Source: a virus
DNA length: 23,596 bases
Virus record (IMG/VR): IMGVR_UViG_3300028925_000003
Span: 1 to 23,596 of that record
Strand: one strand, 5' to 3'
Below are positions 16,401 to 23,596 of this stretch, one piece after another. The notes beneath the pieces are model-generated. The model ran no database searches, was not told where the DNA came from, and was given only the letters and a program-made list of their open reading frames with translations. The position numbers and the translations under genes are program-made. The first letter of the stretch is position 1. Every line of letters begins with the position of its first letter.

Positions 16401-18029
16401 CAGAAGATTCTAGCTCGTCTTGATCGTGGTGGCCTTGGAGATGCTCAGTGGAACTCATTCATGGGTGGCATTGGTGACTATCTATATGGCAAGGGCTTCC
16501 AGAAGTCTGCTAACTGGGCTGCTGACATGGCATCTACCAACCCCCTAACTGCTCTTCGTGGCTTCACGTTTGACGCTAAGTTGGGCATGTTCAACCCTGC
16601 ACAGCTTTATGTTCAGGCTTCACAGGCTATTAACATTGTAGCTGTTGGTGGTGTTAAAGGTATCCAAGGTTCTGTACTATACGGACCTGTTCGCTTTGCT
16701 CTATATAATGGCGACCCTGCTGTTATCAAGAAGCTGGGTGAGACTGTTGGTCGTGCTGGTGGTATCACTGGCGATCAGTTTGTTGATATGGTTGGTATGT
16801 TCAAAGACTACGGACGTTCAACTATTGGTGTATCTCTAGCTGAGTTTGGCTCAGACGCTGCTACAGCATCAAGCATTCTTGGTAAGGGTGTTGGTAAGGT
16901 TCGTGAGAAAGGCCGTGTATTCTTTAACGAGGGGGAGCTAGTTGCTCGTACTTCTGCTTGGAATACAGCTTACCTTGAATATGTCTCTCAGTTCCCAACA
17001 CGTGTCCCACGCTCACAACATGGCGTAAAGTGGATCATGAACCGTCAGGATACTTTAACCCAATCTATGTCTGGTGTAAGTCGTATCGGATTCGATAAGC
17101 TACCATTCGCTCAGTTCCTGTCCTACTCCTTCCGTATCAACGAAGCTCTCTTCGCTGGCACTATGGGTGGCAAGAGCGTCCTGACTACACCTGAGAAGCT
17201 AAGACTTGCTGCCACACACACTGTCGTCTTTGGCGCTAGTGGTTGGGGTGTTGCTAACACAGCTATGGAATACTACAACTACCGCTTTGGTAATGATCTT
17301 TCTGAAGAGAACTATACGCTGATTAAACGTGGCACTATGGATTATCTTCTGTCTGAAATGTCTGGTACTAGTACAAACCTATCCTCACGTTTAGGTTCTG
17401 GTGACAACATCTTCATGATGATGAAAGACATGGCTGAGAACAACATCTTTACTACACTTGGTGGCCCTAGCCTCGAAGTTGGTGGTGAAGCTCTTGGTGT
17501 TCTCCTTGGTGGTGCTAAGAGCATGGCTAAAGGCGTTACTACTGGTGACTTCAGTGATCTTGGTGAAAGCCTTGGACGCTTTGGTCGTACCTTCTCTACT
17601 GGCAACCAAGCCTACAATGCTTATATGGCATTCAAGGTTGGTCAGTATCTAACGAAGGACAACGCTTTACTTGATGATAAGCTGACAGACATGGAGGGTA
17701 TCTTTATTGCTCTTGGTGTTCCTTTAGAAGCTCACTCTGCTGCGTTCTCTTATGGGAACATGGCAAAACTTGAGAAGGTCTTCTTGTCTAGCACAATTAA
17801 GAAGGTACAGAAAGAATGGAACAACGCAAACTCTATGATGCAGCGTGGGGATTATGGTGGTGCACATCAAACCATTCAGAACATAGCTTTGGTACAACAC
17901 AGCTTATCACCACATGAGCAGCTTGTTGTAGACACAGAAGTTCGTCGTAGTGGGGGAACAATCGTGGACAATCTGTCCATTAGAATCTTACAGCACGAGT
18001 CAACTCGTGACATTAATAAAGAGGAATAA
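13473..18029 (+). CDS. Very large internal virion (DNA ejection) protein
   Basis: This 1518-residue protein is the largest in the window. The N-terminal 75 residues are Pro/Thr/Gln-rich and disordered, followed by long helical segments. Near residues 1035-1055 is a stretch like AKLGMFNPAQLYVQASQAIN that I associate with the large internal proteins of environmental podoviruses, and a hydrophobic segment lies later (THTVVFGASGWGVANTA). No lytic transglycosylase signature is seen in it. It would form part of the ejectosome that conducts DNA into the cell. It is in the place of T7 gp15, but its size and C-terminal character recall gp16. An AAGGATC stretch precedes its start, 11 bases after the previous stop. 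Confidence 0.8.
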   Translation: MAIAPNDEQPKTYKVLDSPEEGQPNRTTNGQPETYRIFDTMEQPPVVDPVEQERDTQFHSVLIGQPVEAIRPAIQSGANVQYDANAKATTETNRTNLVNNFVQDRAPSEELKLLQNELQAMDNVGRFASPALVAMLTSPNEGQRDYAVQRIQRVVGAQKMIQERLGSASEGNVVGDFLDFVGTSPINAFMVKRQVELADKATALMRTAISEEEFEVQFGSILDEMSDQGFFTDENRFYMADFAELFGAGTESELAQTQRAWALFDTASTFIGVPVISGGTKVVKGTAKGAVALTKGSADVLRGTTSLTGAMRTGFGTAMSALGSPARMIGWRTNNPALVKKSLDEARLIDDPSTATGLHNATSPSIMTSDTIRPERWAHTSSAAVRAFETESKVLSETKTIMGRAGSSIDDSRMAALEVKLSADAKAAAEATGNKRYLDSHIFRDDLDNVVFAEVHGTNKGASFVGANGLTAAKNLADNIGGEVVEWQNKGHYVVVQAQNVPSEAVGATLRDFGVFSATPTSQLADGFVARYLGSPATQTSDANRAALLTGESVSEVWNKTASARIKEVTKLNSRAEVNEVDGMFEMLRDGKFANQRESYTLQGFRNEFKAKYSKDATDAQVALYARVQEARDVEAFIQADVFFKKQVTDGVVVMDNQYRVVPLRSADVPATAKVYDSKSGKMLSRDELPPEQTVFRNYDPDQDIFGTQTMYITGDDIPTRKLYHSDILARNSGGTRMYKNGEINFWVKQNRTKVMADGSVHKVSPLTAMGVRTVDEAQAAISQLNKIIDDLGVRLGSKFDNTAVATLRGNAKADAVVAAHSAWNPSVHNVDQLLKWADESGVNLAEKFDFVRHGEDIIDADVAGGFGGMTLDRAMDMRALNPQSRRNSVLMGYGGKQNRVLSPLEAMQKSSTEMIANQSFRAYAARSINGLLKSAIRNNVLENAAELQGLTLRQKLAKAKIRDIKGEGSKLALEQQKILARLDRGGLGDAQWNSFMGGIGDYLYGKGFQKSANWAADMASTNPLTALRGFTFDAKLGMFNPAQLYVQASQAINIVAVGGVKGIQGSVLYGPVRFALYNGDPAVIKKLGETVGRAGGITGDQFVDMVGMFKDYGRSTIGVSLAEFGSDAATASSILGKGVGKVREKGRVFFNEGELVARTSAWNTAYLEYVSQFPTRVPRSQHGVKWIMNRQDTLTQSMSGVSRIGFDKLPFAQFLSYSFRINEALFAGTMGGKSVLTTPEKLRLAATHTVVFGASGWGVANTAMEYYNYRFGNDLSEENYTLIKRGTMDYLLSEMSGTSTNLSSRLGSGDNIFMMMKDMAENNIFTTLGGPSLEVGGEALGVLLGGAKSMAKGVTTGDFSDLGESLGRFGRTFSTGNQAYNAYMAFKVGQYLTKDNALLDDKLTDMEGIFIALGVPLEAHSAAFSYGNMAKLEKVFLSSTIKKVQKEWNNANSMMQRGDYGGAHQTIQNIALVQHSLSPHEQLVVDTEVRRSGGTIVDNLSIRILQHESTRDINKEE

Positions 18030-18032
18030 GTA

Positions 18033-20780
18033 ATGGCTGGATTCGCTCCACAACTAAACGGCGGTGTTGGTTTCGTACAAGCACAAGGTGGTGATGCAGG
18101 GGGGCTGGGCGTATTGTCCAGTCTCTCAAGCATGTTACCATCAGGAGGCAAGCCAGCAGGACGTGCGCCCTCTGAGGATGAACGTAATGCTGCTTTGTGG
18201 CAGGACATGTACCCTGACAAAAGCCTTGCAGATGCAGATATGGGCGACCTTCGTAGATTTGGTGCACGTAACCCATCTGCTTCTGATTGGGCTGGGGGTA
18301 CTGCTGAGAGTTTACGCAACGAGAACCTAGCAGAGGAAGACCTTAAAGTTTCAATTGAAGAGAAGAATCGCACTAACTGGCTGACTTCTCCTTCTGGTGC
18401 ATTAGCGACGAATACTGCTGCTTCTATCGAAAATGAAGGCAAACGTGCGGTGTACTTAGCTGAACAAAAAGCTGGTTGGCTGGGCCGTCAGGTTAAAGCA
18501 CAGCAACTGGTTGAGGAAAAACAGCAGTATGGTATGAATGCTGAGCGTCGTAATGAGATGTGGACACTCGAAGGCTCCAACATGAAGGGTGGCGCTGATA
18601 CAGTTGCTACTGCTATGACTGATGCTGTTGAGTCCATGATGCTAAACCCATCTGCTACCATCAACTTGGACGACACAGGTATCACTGCTGCTATACCACA
18701 ACTAGCTGGTACTGTACTTACTCGTGATAATGCTGCTATTGTTATGGGAGATTTCCGCGCTGCTTACATGGACATGCAGACAGGTCGTATTGCTGGTGCT
18801 TATGGTGTTACTAAGGGTGAACTAGGTCAAATGCCTGACGCTGTTAGGAACCAAGTGTTTGGTAAGTTTGACTCTACGCTTACTTGGTTGACTAAAGAAG
18901 TTGACCCTGCACAGATCAAGAAGCGCCTAGACAACGAAGCATACTTGGGTATGATTGAAGCTGGTGTCCCTCTTGATAAGATCAATGCTATTAGCCTAGC
19001 TGCTAAAGGAAATCCGGGGCTTGCTGCTGCTGTCACTGCTTCTTTGGTTGGTGATGTTGGTGCTGTAATGCAAGCCTATGAGGGTGGTAACTTTGACGGT
19101 GCAATACAGGCCGCTAAGAACCTATCTAAGCAAGAGCGTGACCGTTCATTCGCAGGTTTCTCTGAGCTTGCTAAAGTCTGGGGTGGTACATCATCTGCTG
19201 GTGAAGTATATGCTGAAGTCCCAGAGACTCTGAGGGGCGTTGGTTTTGCTTCTGCTACTATGGCTGCATTTACTGTAGCTCAAGTTGAGTCTGGTGACAC
19301 ACCACTAGTACTTGGTAAAAACTGGTACAAGCAGAACGTTGAGAGCCAAGGACAAGCCTATGCACTAGCTGCAAAGCATGACCCTAACTTTGAACCAACT
19401 ATGGTTAAGAACCTAACTAGCGATCTAGCAACTAACGTAGAGATGCTTAGAACTGAGGCTTCAAAGCAGGGTTTTGTCCCTACTATGGACCAAGGTAACA
19501 TTGTGCTCGTACATGGTGGACCAACACACACACAGAAGATGGCAGCATTCGAGGCTGCTATAGCTACCTCTAAGGAAAAAGACCCTGCTGGTGTAGCTGG
19601 TATTGAAGCAAACCGTGATGCTTATCTTGCTGAGAAACCAACAGCTATGAACCTTGAGATAGATGAAAAGAATGTTGATGTTCTTGGTGATGCAGTCTAT
19701 AAGTTTAATGCTCTTAAGAACCTTGGTAACATTGGCTCTCAGGTGCGTGACCTTACTACAGCCGACTTCAACCTTGTAGATGCTGAAGATGAAGCAATCG
19801 CTGCTGAGACAATGGCTGCACTAAGTAATGGTGAGGCTACAACATCTAACGGACGTATCGCTGAGGCTGTTGGTGTAGACTTTGGTAGCATTGAGCAAGA
19901 GTATGGCTTACCTGAAGGATTCCTTGAGCGTACTGCTCAGATCGAATCTGGTGGCAACCCTGCTGCTAAGAACCCTAACTCCAGCGCTGGTGGTCTATTC
20001 CAACAGATCGACGCTAACGCTAAAGAGTTTGGTGTAACTGATAGGTTCAATCCAGAACAGTCAACTGTAGGCGCTGCTAAGTTTGCTAAACAGAACGCTG
20101 CTAGACTCCGTAAGGTACTCGGACGTGAACCAACAGGCGCTGAACTTTATCTAGCTCACCAACAAGGTGGTGCTGGTGCTGCTAGGCTCCTAAGTGACCC
20201 TGATCGTCCTGTGAACACACTTCTGTCAGATGACGCTATTACCCTTAACGGTGGTAGCTTAGATATGACTGCTGGTGAGTTTGCTGACCTTTGGATTAAC
20301 AAGTGGAACAATGGTGGTGGTGGACGACCAACTAACTCCACTCAAACTACACCACCTGCAACACCTAGTGATGTAGCACCAGAAGCTACTACCAGCCTTG
20401 GTGTACAACCTTCAGCCCCTGCTTCTGGAGCTGGTGCATTTGTACAGACACCAACAGGTGAGGGTGAGAACCTTCGTACTGATCGTACTGGTGGTGAAGC
20501 GTTTAAGGCATCTGCTGCAACTCAAGACCTAGCACCAGTTAGTAGTGAGGTCTCTGAGAACCTACTCTCTCTCGCAAGTAATGCTTCCGCAGTGCATGGT
20601 GAAGGTTCTGCCACAACTAAGAAAATCAATGCTCTAATTAAGACTGTTGATAGTGGTGGTAAGGTTAAGGCTTCTGACGTAACTAAGTTAATCAAAGAGA
20701 CTAAGGCTCTCCCACGCACACCTGCGCGTCAAGAGCTTCTAGCTGACTTGTATGAGATGCGTGATGAGGCTGATGACTAA
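18033..20780 (+). CDS. Internal virion protein with C-terminal lytic transglycosylase domain
   Basis: This 915-residue protein starts at ATG 18033 behind GAGGA (18021-18025). A soluble lytic transglycosylase-like domain lies at about residues 620-750. The motif AQIESGGNP places the likely catalytic glutamate at E638, then NSSAGGLFQQI, and later ELYLAHQQGGAGAA. Such enzymes cut peptidoglycan between MurNAc and GlcNAc, and in phage virions they open a local path for the ejection proteins. The upstream 600 residues are Ala-rich and helical. After the domain come a Pro/Thr-rich linker (about 765-800) and a charged helical end. Its stop overlaps the lysozyme start by one base. Confidence 0.88.
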   Translation: MAGFAPQLNGGVGFVQAQGGDAGGLGVLSSLSSMLPSGGKPAGRAPSEDERNAALWQDMYPDKSLADADMGDLRRFGARNPSASDWAGGTAESLRNENLAEEDLKVSIEEKNRTNWLTSPSGALATNTAASIENEGKRAVYLAEQKAGWLGRQVKAQQLVEEKQQYGMNAERRNEMWTLEGSNMKGGADTVATAMTDAVESMMLNPSATINLDDTGITAAIPQLAGTVLTRDNAAIVMGDFRAAYMDMQTGRIAGAYGVTKGELGQMPDAVRNQVFGKFDSTLTWLTKEVDPAQIKKRLDNEAYLGMIEAGVPLDKINAISLAAKGNPGLAAAVTASLVGDVGAVMQAYEGGNFDGAIQAAKNLSKQERDRSFAGFSELAKVWGGTSSAGEVYAEVPETLRGVGFASATMAAFTVAQVESGDTPLVLGKNWYKQNVESQGQAYALAAKHDPNFEPTMVKNLTSDLATNVEMLRTEASKQGFVPTMDQGNIVLVHGGPTHTQKMAAFEAAIATSKEKDPAGVAGIEANRDAYLAEKPTAMNLEIDEKNVDVLGDAVYKFNALKNLGNIGSQVRDLTTADFNLVDAEDEAIAAETMAALSNGEATTSNGRIAEAVGVDFGSIEQEYGLPEGFLERTAQIESGGNPAAKNPNSSAGGLFQQIDANAKEFGVTDRFNPEQSTVGAAKFAKQNAARLRKVLGREPTGAELYLAHQQGGAGAARLLSDPDRPVNTLLSDDAITLNGGSLDMTAGEFADLWINKWNNGGGGRPTNSTQTTPPATPSDVAPEATTSLGVQPSAPASGAGAFVQTPTGEGENLRTDRTGGEAFKASAATQDLAPVSSEVSENLLSLASNASAVHGEGSATTKKINALIKTVDSGGKVKASDVTKLIKETKALPRTPARQELLADLYEMRDEADD

Positions 20781-21316
20781 TGGAAAAGTTTATCCAAGCT
20801 ATTCTAAGCCTCCTACAGAGCATCCTTAGTGGTTTAGCTACATCCACTACTAAAAAGAACGGAGGGGCCTCACAGGGCCTCTCTGGGACTCCTACGGGCA
20901 TTAAGAACGTAGAGCTAATCAAAGAGTCTGAGGGCCTACGCCTAAAGGCATATCTACCAACACCCAACGATGTCTATACAATCGGCTATGGTCACACTAA
21001 GACTGCTGAGAAGGGTATGGTCATTACACTAGCGGGTGCTGATGCACTACTACTACACGACCTTGCTTGGGTGGAGACTGCAATCGACACGTATGTCCAA
21101 GTACCACTAAACCAAAACCAATATGATGCTCTATCCTCCTTCATCTATAATGTTGGTGGCACAGCATTCCGCAAGTCTACCTTGCTAAAAAAACTAAATA
21201 AAAAAGACTATAACGGTGCTGCCAATGAACTTCTTCGTTGGGATAAGCAGAAGGGTAAGGTTCTCCGTGGGCTTACTAAACGCCGTCAACTTGAGAAGGA
21301 CTTGTTTCTGTCATGA
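20780..21316 (+). CDS. Endolysin, GH24 (T4-type) lysozyme with hydrophobic N-terminus
   Basis: This 178-residue protein begins at ATG 20780 overlapping the previous stop (TAATG). The GH24 core begins near residue 43 with KESEGLRLKAYLP, giving the catalytic glutamate E51, and continues to VYTIGYGHT with T67. A LNQNQYDALSSFIYNVG stretch near residue 110 is the typical second family motif. The usual catalytic Asp nine residues after the Glu is replaced by Pro60, and D64 in PNDV is the likely stand-in, as one residue is inserted. Residues 4-20 (FIQAILSLLQSILSGLA) are hydrophobic enough for a signal-anchor-release or amphipathic helix, so it may reach the periplasm without holin-sized holes. A Gly-rich linker joins the parts. 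Confidence 0.9.
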   Translation: MEKFIQAILSLLQSILSGLATSTTKKNGGASQGLSGTPTGIKNVELIKESEGLRLKAYLPTPNDVYTIGYGHTKTAEKGMVITLAGADALLLHDLAWVETAIDTYVQVPLNQNQYDALSSFIYNVGGTAFRKSTLLKKLNKKDYNGAANELLRWDKQKGKVLRGLTKRRQLEKDLFLS

Positions 21317-21576
21317 GCACACCCGAGCTACAATACATTAAGAAAGAGCTTGATGACCTAGCGGCTGACATCTCTGAAATCAGGGCCACTCAAGCTAGGT
21401 ATATTGAAGAGCACCACGGACTAGAGAAAAGCATTGTAGAGATGCGTAGTGATATTACACACATCAAGTCTTCTCAAGATAGCCTCAACACCAACCTCAA
21501 TAAACTAATGTTCATCATTGGTGGTGGTTTTGTTGTAGCATTCGTTAGTTGGGTCATTAAGGGAGGATTAGCGTGA
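21313..21576 (+). CDS. Coiled-coil protein with C-terminal membrane helix, lysis-associated
   Basis: This 87-residue protein starts within the lysozyme stop (ATGA). Residues 5-60 are a charged heptad-like coiled coil, and residues 65-82 (LMFIIGGGFVVAFVSWVI) are a single transmembrane helix followed by a short KGGLA tail. The layout resembles small haemolysin/XhlA-type proteins that accompany holins in phage lysis cassettes. It may be a holin partner, a holin itself, or an anti-holin. The cassette context makes a lysis role likely, but the exact one is open. Confidence 0.72.
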   Translation: MSTPELQYIKKELDDLAADISEIRATQARYIEEHHGLEKSIVEMRSDITHIKSSQDSLNTNLNKLMFIIGGGFVVAFVSWVIKGGLA

Positions 21577-21755
21577 GTATCAACACTAAGACATTCAAGC
21601 GGGAACTAGCATTGATGATGCTTGTGTTCCTTGGGGGACTAGCCTTTTGGGGCAATGTACAGATGGTAGAACTCTTCATCACCCCAATCTTCGCCTTCGT
21701 TACTATAGCCTTTGGGTTAGATGCATATGCAAAACAGATAGCAGGAGGTAAGTGA
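21573..21755 (+). CDS. Holin candidate with two membrane helices
   Basis: This 60-residue protein starts with GTG at 21573 overlapping the previous stop (GTGA), with GGGAGGA (21561-21567) upstream. Residues 12-27 (LALMMLVFLGGLAFWG) and 31-49 (MVELFITPIFAFVTIAFGL) form two close transmembrane helices, with a basic N-terminus (TKTFKRE) and a short basic tail. Small two-helix proteins in this position are usually holins that set the time of lysis by forming holes in the inner membrane. It is not similar enough to a named family for me to be sure. Confidence 0.7.
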   Translation: MSINTKTFKRELALMMLVFLGGLAFWGNVQMVELFITPIFAFVTIAFGLDAYAKQIAGGK

Positions 21756-21994
21756 TGTGGTTACTAGGGTTTGTTGGGTCAAAGTTGGGACGCCTTGTGG
21801 CGCTTGCTTTGGCTGCTGGGGCCTCGATCCTGCTAGTATTCAAAGCAGGTCAACGGGACCAGAAGAAACAACAGCAAGTCGATGGCTTGAAAGAGTACAA
21901 GAAAAACATGGAGGCAATTGATGAAGTTGATGTCAACACTGATCTTGATAGCGCTACTAAGCGGCTGTCTAAAAACGGTGGACTACGGGATTGA
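21755..21994 (+). CDS. Inner-membrane spanin (Rz-like)
   Basis: I choose ATG 21755 (79 residues), because AGGAGG (21743-21748) is six bases upstream, rather than GTG 21752, which would be only three bases away. The product has an N-terminal membrane helix at about 12-29 (GRLVALALAAGASILLVF) and a charged, periplasmic helical part (QRDQKKQQQVDGLKEYKKN). The end, DSATKRLSKNGGLRD, is like ends I associate with i-spanins. With the overlapping lipoprotein it would fuse inner and outer membranes in the last step of lysis. Function is inferred from architecture and context. Confidence 0.75.
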   Translation: MWLLGFVGSKLGRLVALALAAGASILLVFKAGQRDQKKQQQVDGLKEYKKNMEAIDEVDVNTDLDSATKRLSKNGGLRD

Positions 21995-22106
21995 CGCTAT
22001 ATGCAGCATCGAACCCCCTACAGTATCACGTAATGATACACCACAAACTATAATTGAAGTAGATAACTTCAGAGCTAAATGGGAGGCTATCTGTAATGCC
22101 AGCTAA
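21921..22106 (+). CDS. Outer-membrane lipoprotein spanin (Rz1-like), overlapping the i-spanin gene
   Basis: This 61-residue protein starts at ATG 21921 inside the i-spanin gene in the +1 frame, with GGAGG (21910-21914) six bases upstream. A TTG three bases earlier is less likely. Residues 1-16 are a lipoprotein signal with lipobox LLSGC, so Cys16 would be lipidated, leaving about 46 mature residues. The mature part is short and contains a Pro-Pro pair, as in many o-spanins. Overlap with an inner-membrane spanin is the classical arrangement of lambda-type Rz/Rz1. Its stop overlaps the next gene by 11 bases. Confidence 0.78.
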   Translation: MKLMSTLILIALLSGCLKTVDYGIDAICSIEPPTVSRNDTPQTIIEVDNFRAKWEAICNAS

Positions 22107-22362
22107 AAAGCGGGACTACAAGAAAGAGTATGCCAACTACCAAGGCAAGCCAGAACAGAAGAAGCGTAGAGCTTCACGTAATGCTGCTAGAGCGGCTATG
22201 GTTAAGGCTGGTAAGGCTAAGAAGGGTGATGGTAAGGATGTTGCACATAAGAATGGTAATCCAAAGGATAACCGTAAGAGCAACCTGAAGTCACAAGCTA
22301 AGTCTAAGAACAGATCATATGCCCGTACCAAGAGTGCTGGTAAGAAAAACCCAAAGGATTAA
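22096..22362 (+). CDS. Small very basic protein with degenerate HNH-like motif
   Basis: This 88-residue protein overlaps the lipoprotein gene by 11 bases. It is extremely rich in Lys, Arg and Asn, suggesting nucleic acid binding. The segment DVAHKNGNPKDNRKSNL (about residues 48-64) resembles the core of HNH nucleases, where D/H-x-x-N-G-x-x-x-D-N-R-x-x-N-L is seen, but the first metal-binding His pair is incomplete (A50 where an Asp or His would be expected). It could be a small HNH-type or DNA-binding protein, and activity is doubtful. I have no firm family for it. Confidence 0.65.
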   Translation: MPAKKRDYKKEYANYQGKPEQKKRRASRNAARAAMVKAGKAKKGDGKDVAHKNGNPKDNRKSNLKSQAKSKNRSYARTKSAGKKNPKD

Positions 22363-22365
22363 GGT

Positions 22366-23596
22366 ATGATATTCTTCCCAACAACAGATGAAGACTTCCA
22401 GTACTTCCGTAGCCAAGGTTATGCTGGTTCCATTAACGATATGCACTACAAGGCTTTAGGTGACTTGAACCACACAGGTGCTTTGAGTGACCGTACCCGC
22501 TCGTTCCTAGTTTCTGAATATGGTAGCTTCCACGAGACTATGAGAGACTTACGCAATACCACTGCTTCGTTTGTAGCCTTGCGCTATGGTGTTGGTGCTA
22601 TTCAGCCTGAGTTTGTTTTAGACTTTGGTGAAGAGTACTACCGTGTAGATGGCCTTAAGACTGCGCTTTCTGATACTGTTACTCACAGCCGTGCATCCAA
22701 TGCCACTATGGTAAATAGCTCTGGTACTCTTGTAACGGTAGGTAACAACGTCCCACGCACAGGCCACCACATCTATGATGGCTATGAGTGGGTTAACGAA
22801 GGCATCCTTCATGAGAGTCAAGCTCGGACTAATTTAAATACCTACTCAGAGCCTGACACAGGTACGAACTGGGTAGCTATTGCAGGGGCTATCCTTACAG
22901 CCCAATCGGACAACGTACTTGGAGCATTTGACGGTGTAAAGGTTGCTTCGGTAGGTTCAGTGGATGATACGATTAGAACGCCTTTGCTTGGGTCTGTTAC
23001 AAGCGGCTCTGCTTATACTGTCACGTTAATATGGAATGCTGGCACTTCTGGTAAGATGCGCTTCAGACTTGATGAAACGGGCATCGGCAGTAGTATTTTC
23101 CTTGTCAGTGCGGCTGGGGTGTTTACGGCAAGCAGCACAACAAAAGGTACTGGTTTATTAAGTGGCCATATAGCTCTTGGTAACGGCGTTTACAAAACAT
23201 CAGTGACATGGACGCCTAACTTCACTGGCGGTACTAGTTTTGCGGTTGGCCCAGACAGTACAGTCTCTGGTGAATACATCACAGTTTACACAGCACAACT
23301 CGAAGCAGGCTCAACCCCATCAAGCTACATCCCAACGGCTGGTGCTACAGCTACTCGTGCTGCTGAGACACTAACAGTCCCTGCGGCTAATATGCCTGAC
23401 TACCAGACACCGACGTATATTGGTGGTGAGCTAGTGACGAATGGTACGTTTGATACTGATGTAAGCGGGTGGACTCCCGTTAACGCAACATTGTCTTTAG
23501 TTTCTAATACATTAAGAGTCGCAAATAGTGGGGTTAATTATGGTCGTGCATATCAAGCATTCACGACAGTAGTGGGCAAAACGTATAGCATGTCAA
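22366..23596 (+). CDS. Second tail fibre / adhesin, truncated by the window end
   Basis: The frame is open from ATG 22366 to the end of the window (410 residues, no stop). The N-terminus MIFFPTTDEDFQYFRSQGYA and the following GSINDMHYKAL resemble the start of virion proteins that attach to the tail. Near residue 90 is a small domain with VDGLKTALSD, then a beta-rich region. From about residue 315 there is the sequence AQLEAGSTPSSYIPT and GATATRAAETL, a phrase common in phage tail fibres with carbohydrate-binding-like folds. It is followed by NGTFDTDVSGWTPV, the start of a second beta-sandwich module. It is likely a host-range protein. The C-terminal tip is not in the window. Confidence 0.78.
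   Translation, partial: MIFFPTTDEDFQYFRSQGYAGSINDMHYKALGDLNHTGALSDRTRSFLVSEYGSFHETMRDLRNTTASFVALRYGVGAIQPEFVLDFGEEYYRVDGLKTALSDTVTHSRASNATMVNSSGTLVTVGNNVPRTGHHIYDGYEWVNEGILHESQARTNLNTYSEPDTGTNWVAIAGAILTAQSDNVLGAFDGVKVASVGSVDDTIRTPLLGSVTSGSAYTVTLIWNAGTSGKMRFRLDETGIGSSIFLVSAAGVFTASSTTKGTGLLSGHIALGNGVYKTSVTWTPNFTGGTSFAVGPDSTVSGEYITVYTAQLEAGSTPSSYIPTAGATATRAAETLTVPAANMPDYQTPTYIGGELVTNGTFDTDVSGWTPVNATLSLVSNTLRVANSGVNYGRAYQAFTTVVGKTYSMS

Noticed and set aside
17876-18442. 188-codon minus-strand frame across the junction of two internal virion genes
   Set aside because: Pro/Ser-rich antisense shadow with no supporting context; both + strand genes are well supported.
1-23596. CRISPR arrays, insertion sequences, rRNA, integrase or defence genes
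   Set aside because: None seen: no regularly spaced long repeats, no transposase or recombinase motifs, and all large frames fit virion or lysis roles.

Overview
The window is one late (structural plus lysis) region of a tailed bacteriophage with a short, podovirus-type tail. Every supported gene lies on the + strand. The gene order matches the T7-like plan: terminase, portal, scaffold, major capsid protein, tail tubular A-like adaptor, tail tubular B-like nozzle, gp13-like acetyltransferase-fold protein, internal virion (ejection) proteins, lysis genes, tail fibres. The style of the proteins (Ala/Gly/Thr-rich virion proteins, the fibre N-terminus, the small extra open reading frames) resembles environmental and marine podoviruses. 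I cannot name the phage or host. A marine proteobacterial host is an inference. No polymerase, replication, integrase or host gene is visible.

Layout. Positions 1-894 form a gene-poor leader rich in short phased repeats, two near-identical extended -10 promoter elements and a run of G tracts. A putative small terminase (895-1437), a strange tRNA-like sequence (1441-1527), a tail fibre (1568-2518) and its likely assembly chaperone (2519-2908) come next. The head block follows: large terminase (2923-4458), portal (4459-6201), a small unknown protein, scaffold (6444-7229), major capsid protein (7259-8221) and a probable decoration protein (8245-8697). A strong UUCG-capped hairpin (8704-8725) ends this block.

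The tail and ejection block runs from 8751 to 20780. It holds an unknown virion-type protein, the head-tail adaptor, an unknown protein, the nozzle, the GNAT-fold protein, a small internal virion protein, a 1518-residue internal virion protein and a 915-residue internal virion protein with a lytic transglycosylase domain near its C-terminus. The lysis block (20780-22106) is tightly overlapped: GH24 lysozyme, a coiled-coil/one-TM protein, a two-TM holin candidate, an inner-membrane spanin and an overlapping outer-membrane lipoprotein spanin. A small basic HNH-like protein and a second, truncated tail adhesin (22366 to the window end) close the window.

Together the genes package DNA into a scaffold-built capsid, close it with a short tail, eject DNA through internal proteins that can locally cut peptidoglycan, and finally lyse a Gram-negative host (shown by the spanin pair). 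The least explained parts are the 5' leader and the tRNA-like sequence. I did not find a clearly novel defence or enzymatic system.
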